Source: an aff. Roholtiella sp. LEGE 12411 (GTDB taxonomy: Bacteria > Cyanobacteriota > Cyanobacteriia > Cyanobacteriales > Nostocaceae). Taken from it: a stretch of DNA of 62,394 nt. The translations under genes and the position numbers were made by a program. The notes beneath the pieces are model-generated. The model made no database searches and was not told the DNA's origin. It saw only the letters and a list, made by a program, of their open reading frames with translations. Below are positions 62,235-62,394 of the stretch, piece by piece (the first letter of the stretch is position 1; each line of letters begins with the position of its first letter). The stretch is taken from contig NZ_JADEXR010000021.1 in assembly GCF_015206995.1 (NCBI RefSeq), positions 1 to 62,394 of the forward strand, given 5' to 3'.

Positions 62235-62274
62235 AATCGAAAATCCTTACAAAGAACAGACGGGAGTATGAAAG

Positions 62275-62356
62275 CCCGTGAGATATAGGTGCGTAGCACC
62301 GCATATCGTGCTTCAGACACGGGATGAAATGCGACTCGGTAGGTTTTAGCCTACTG
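62275..62356 (+). ncRNA. strongly structured non-coding segment (candidate RNA or IS605-derived element)
   Basis: Nested helices are evident: CCCGTG (62275-62280) with CACGGG (62318-62323); inside it GATAT with ATATC and GGTGC with GCACC around a GTA loop; then a second hairpin GTAGG-TTTTAG-CCTAC (62339-62354). No protein frame is visible. The shape resembles the 3' structured part (omegaRNA-like) of IS200/IS605 transcripts, but no tnpB precedes it here. It may also be a solitary palindrome-associated element. It continues close to the window edge. Confidence 0.45.
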
Positions 62357-62394
62357 TAAATATTGTATAAAGTTTTCAAAGTCCTCGGATATCT

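Overview
The window looks like chromosomal DNA of a filamentous, probably heterocyst-forming (Nostocales-type) cyanobacterium. Direct support is the very frequent HIP1 octamer GCGATCGC, tandem heptanucleotide repeats (CCCAATG and TACTGGG units) of the kind known from Nostoc, Anabaena and Calothrix, several palindromic GTAGAGACG-type repeats, and cyanobacterial genes: an NDH-1 CO2-uptake operon, a CruP-like lycopene cyclase paralogue, a cyanobacterial-type glutamate-cysteine ligase, PEP-CTERM and Uma2 proteins.

Layout. Bases 1-1406: a beta-phosphoglucomutase gene cut by the window edge and a ParDE toxin-antitoxin pair in which both genes carry one in-frame stop. 1.6-10.3 kb: an RND metal/cation efflux locus (adaptor, pump, His-rich lipoprotein) followed by a DUF2808 protein and an OmpR-type regulator/sensor kinase pair. 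The same direct repeat, TTTCA(C/T)-N5-TTTCAT, sits in front of both transcription units, so the two-component system probably controls both. 10.6-20.7 kb: an Rrf2 regulator, a large hybrid kinase facing a receiver-HisKA_3 kinase, a class II aldolase, a PEP-CTERM protein, a GAF-GGDEF diguanylate cyclase and a secreted protein of unknown function. 20.9-23.2 kb: a repeat-rich scar with two copies of one MITE-like family, one copy of a second, and a lipoxygenase that has lost its 5' half.

23.3-28.3 kb (minus strand): ndhF, ndhD and a CO2-hydration (Cup/Chp) gene, i.e. the CO2-uptake arm of an NDH-1MS-type complex, with an 18-unit heptamer repeat overlapping the end of ndhD. 28.7-33.1 kb: a small membrane protein, two Uma2 proteins, a RelE-type toxin broken by a one-base deletion beside an intact antitoxin, a 21-bp tandem repeat, and a pentapeptide-repeat membrane protein. 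33.4-40.4 kb: a surface polysaccharide cluster on the minus strand (three glycosyltransferases, a Wzm/Wzt exporter with a C-terminal cargo domain, an HD-like protein), invaded by two copies of the second MITE family, one of which carries another element nested within it.

40.8-44.0 kb: CruP-like oxidoreductase, a membrane protein and a histone-deacetylase-family hydrolase. 44.1-50.3 kb: the strongest candidate for an under-described system, a 1438-residue superfamily 1 (COG1112-like) helicase with about 700 residues of coiled-coil-rich sequence between motifs Ia and II, translationally overlapped by a PLD-family nuclease-like gene. The pairing resembles the helicase-PLD architecture of Mokosh defence systems but has no visible kinase domain. 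50.5-55.5 kb: gshA, trmL and a LysM-M23 cell-wall peptidase. 55.6-57.6 kb: a decayed IS605-type element (TnpB with one nonsense codon, TnpA with one frameshift) with a MITE between its two genes. 57.7-62.4 kb: tRNA-Met, a glycogen-debranching-type enzyme whose coding sequence contains a heptamer repeat, two peroxiredoxin-like proteins, a glutathione S-transferase, and a strongly structured non-coding segment at the right edge.

A recurring theme is decay and repeat invasion: at least six genes are broken, five of them by single-base changes, and small palindromic or tandem elements sit at gene ends or inside genes. Some single-base lesions could be sequence errors; this cannot be told from the sequence alone.
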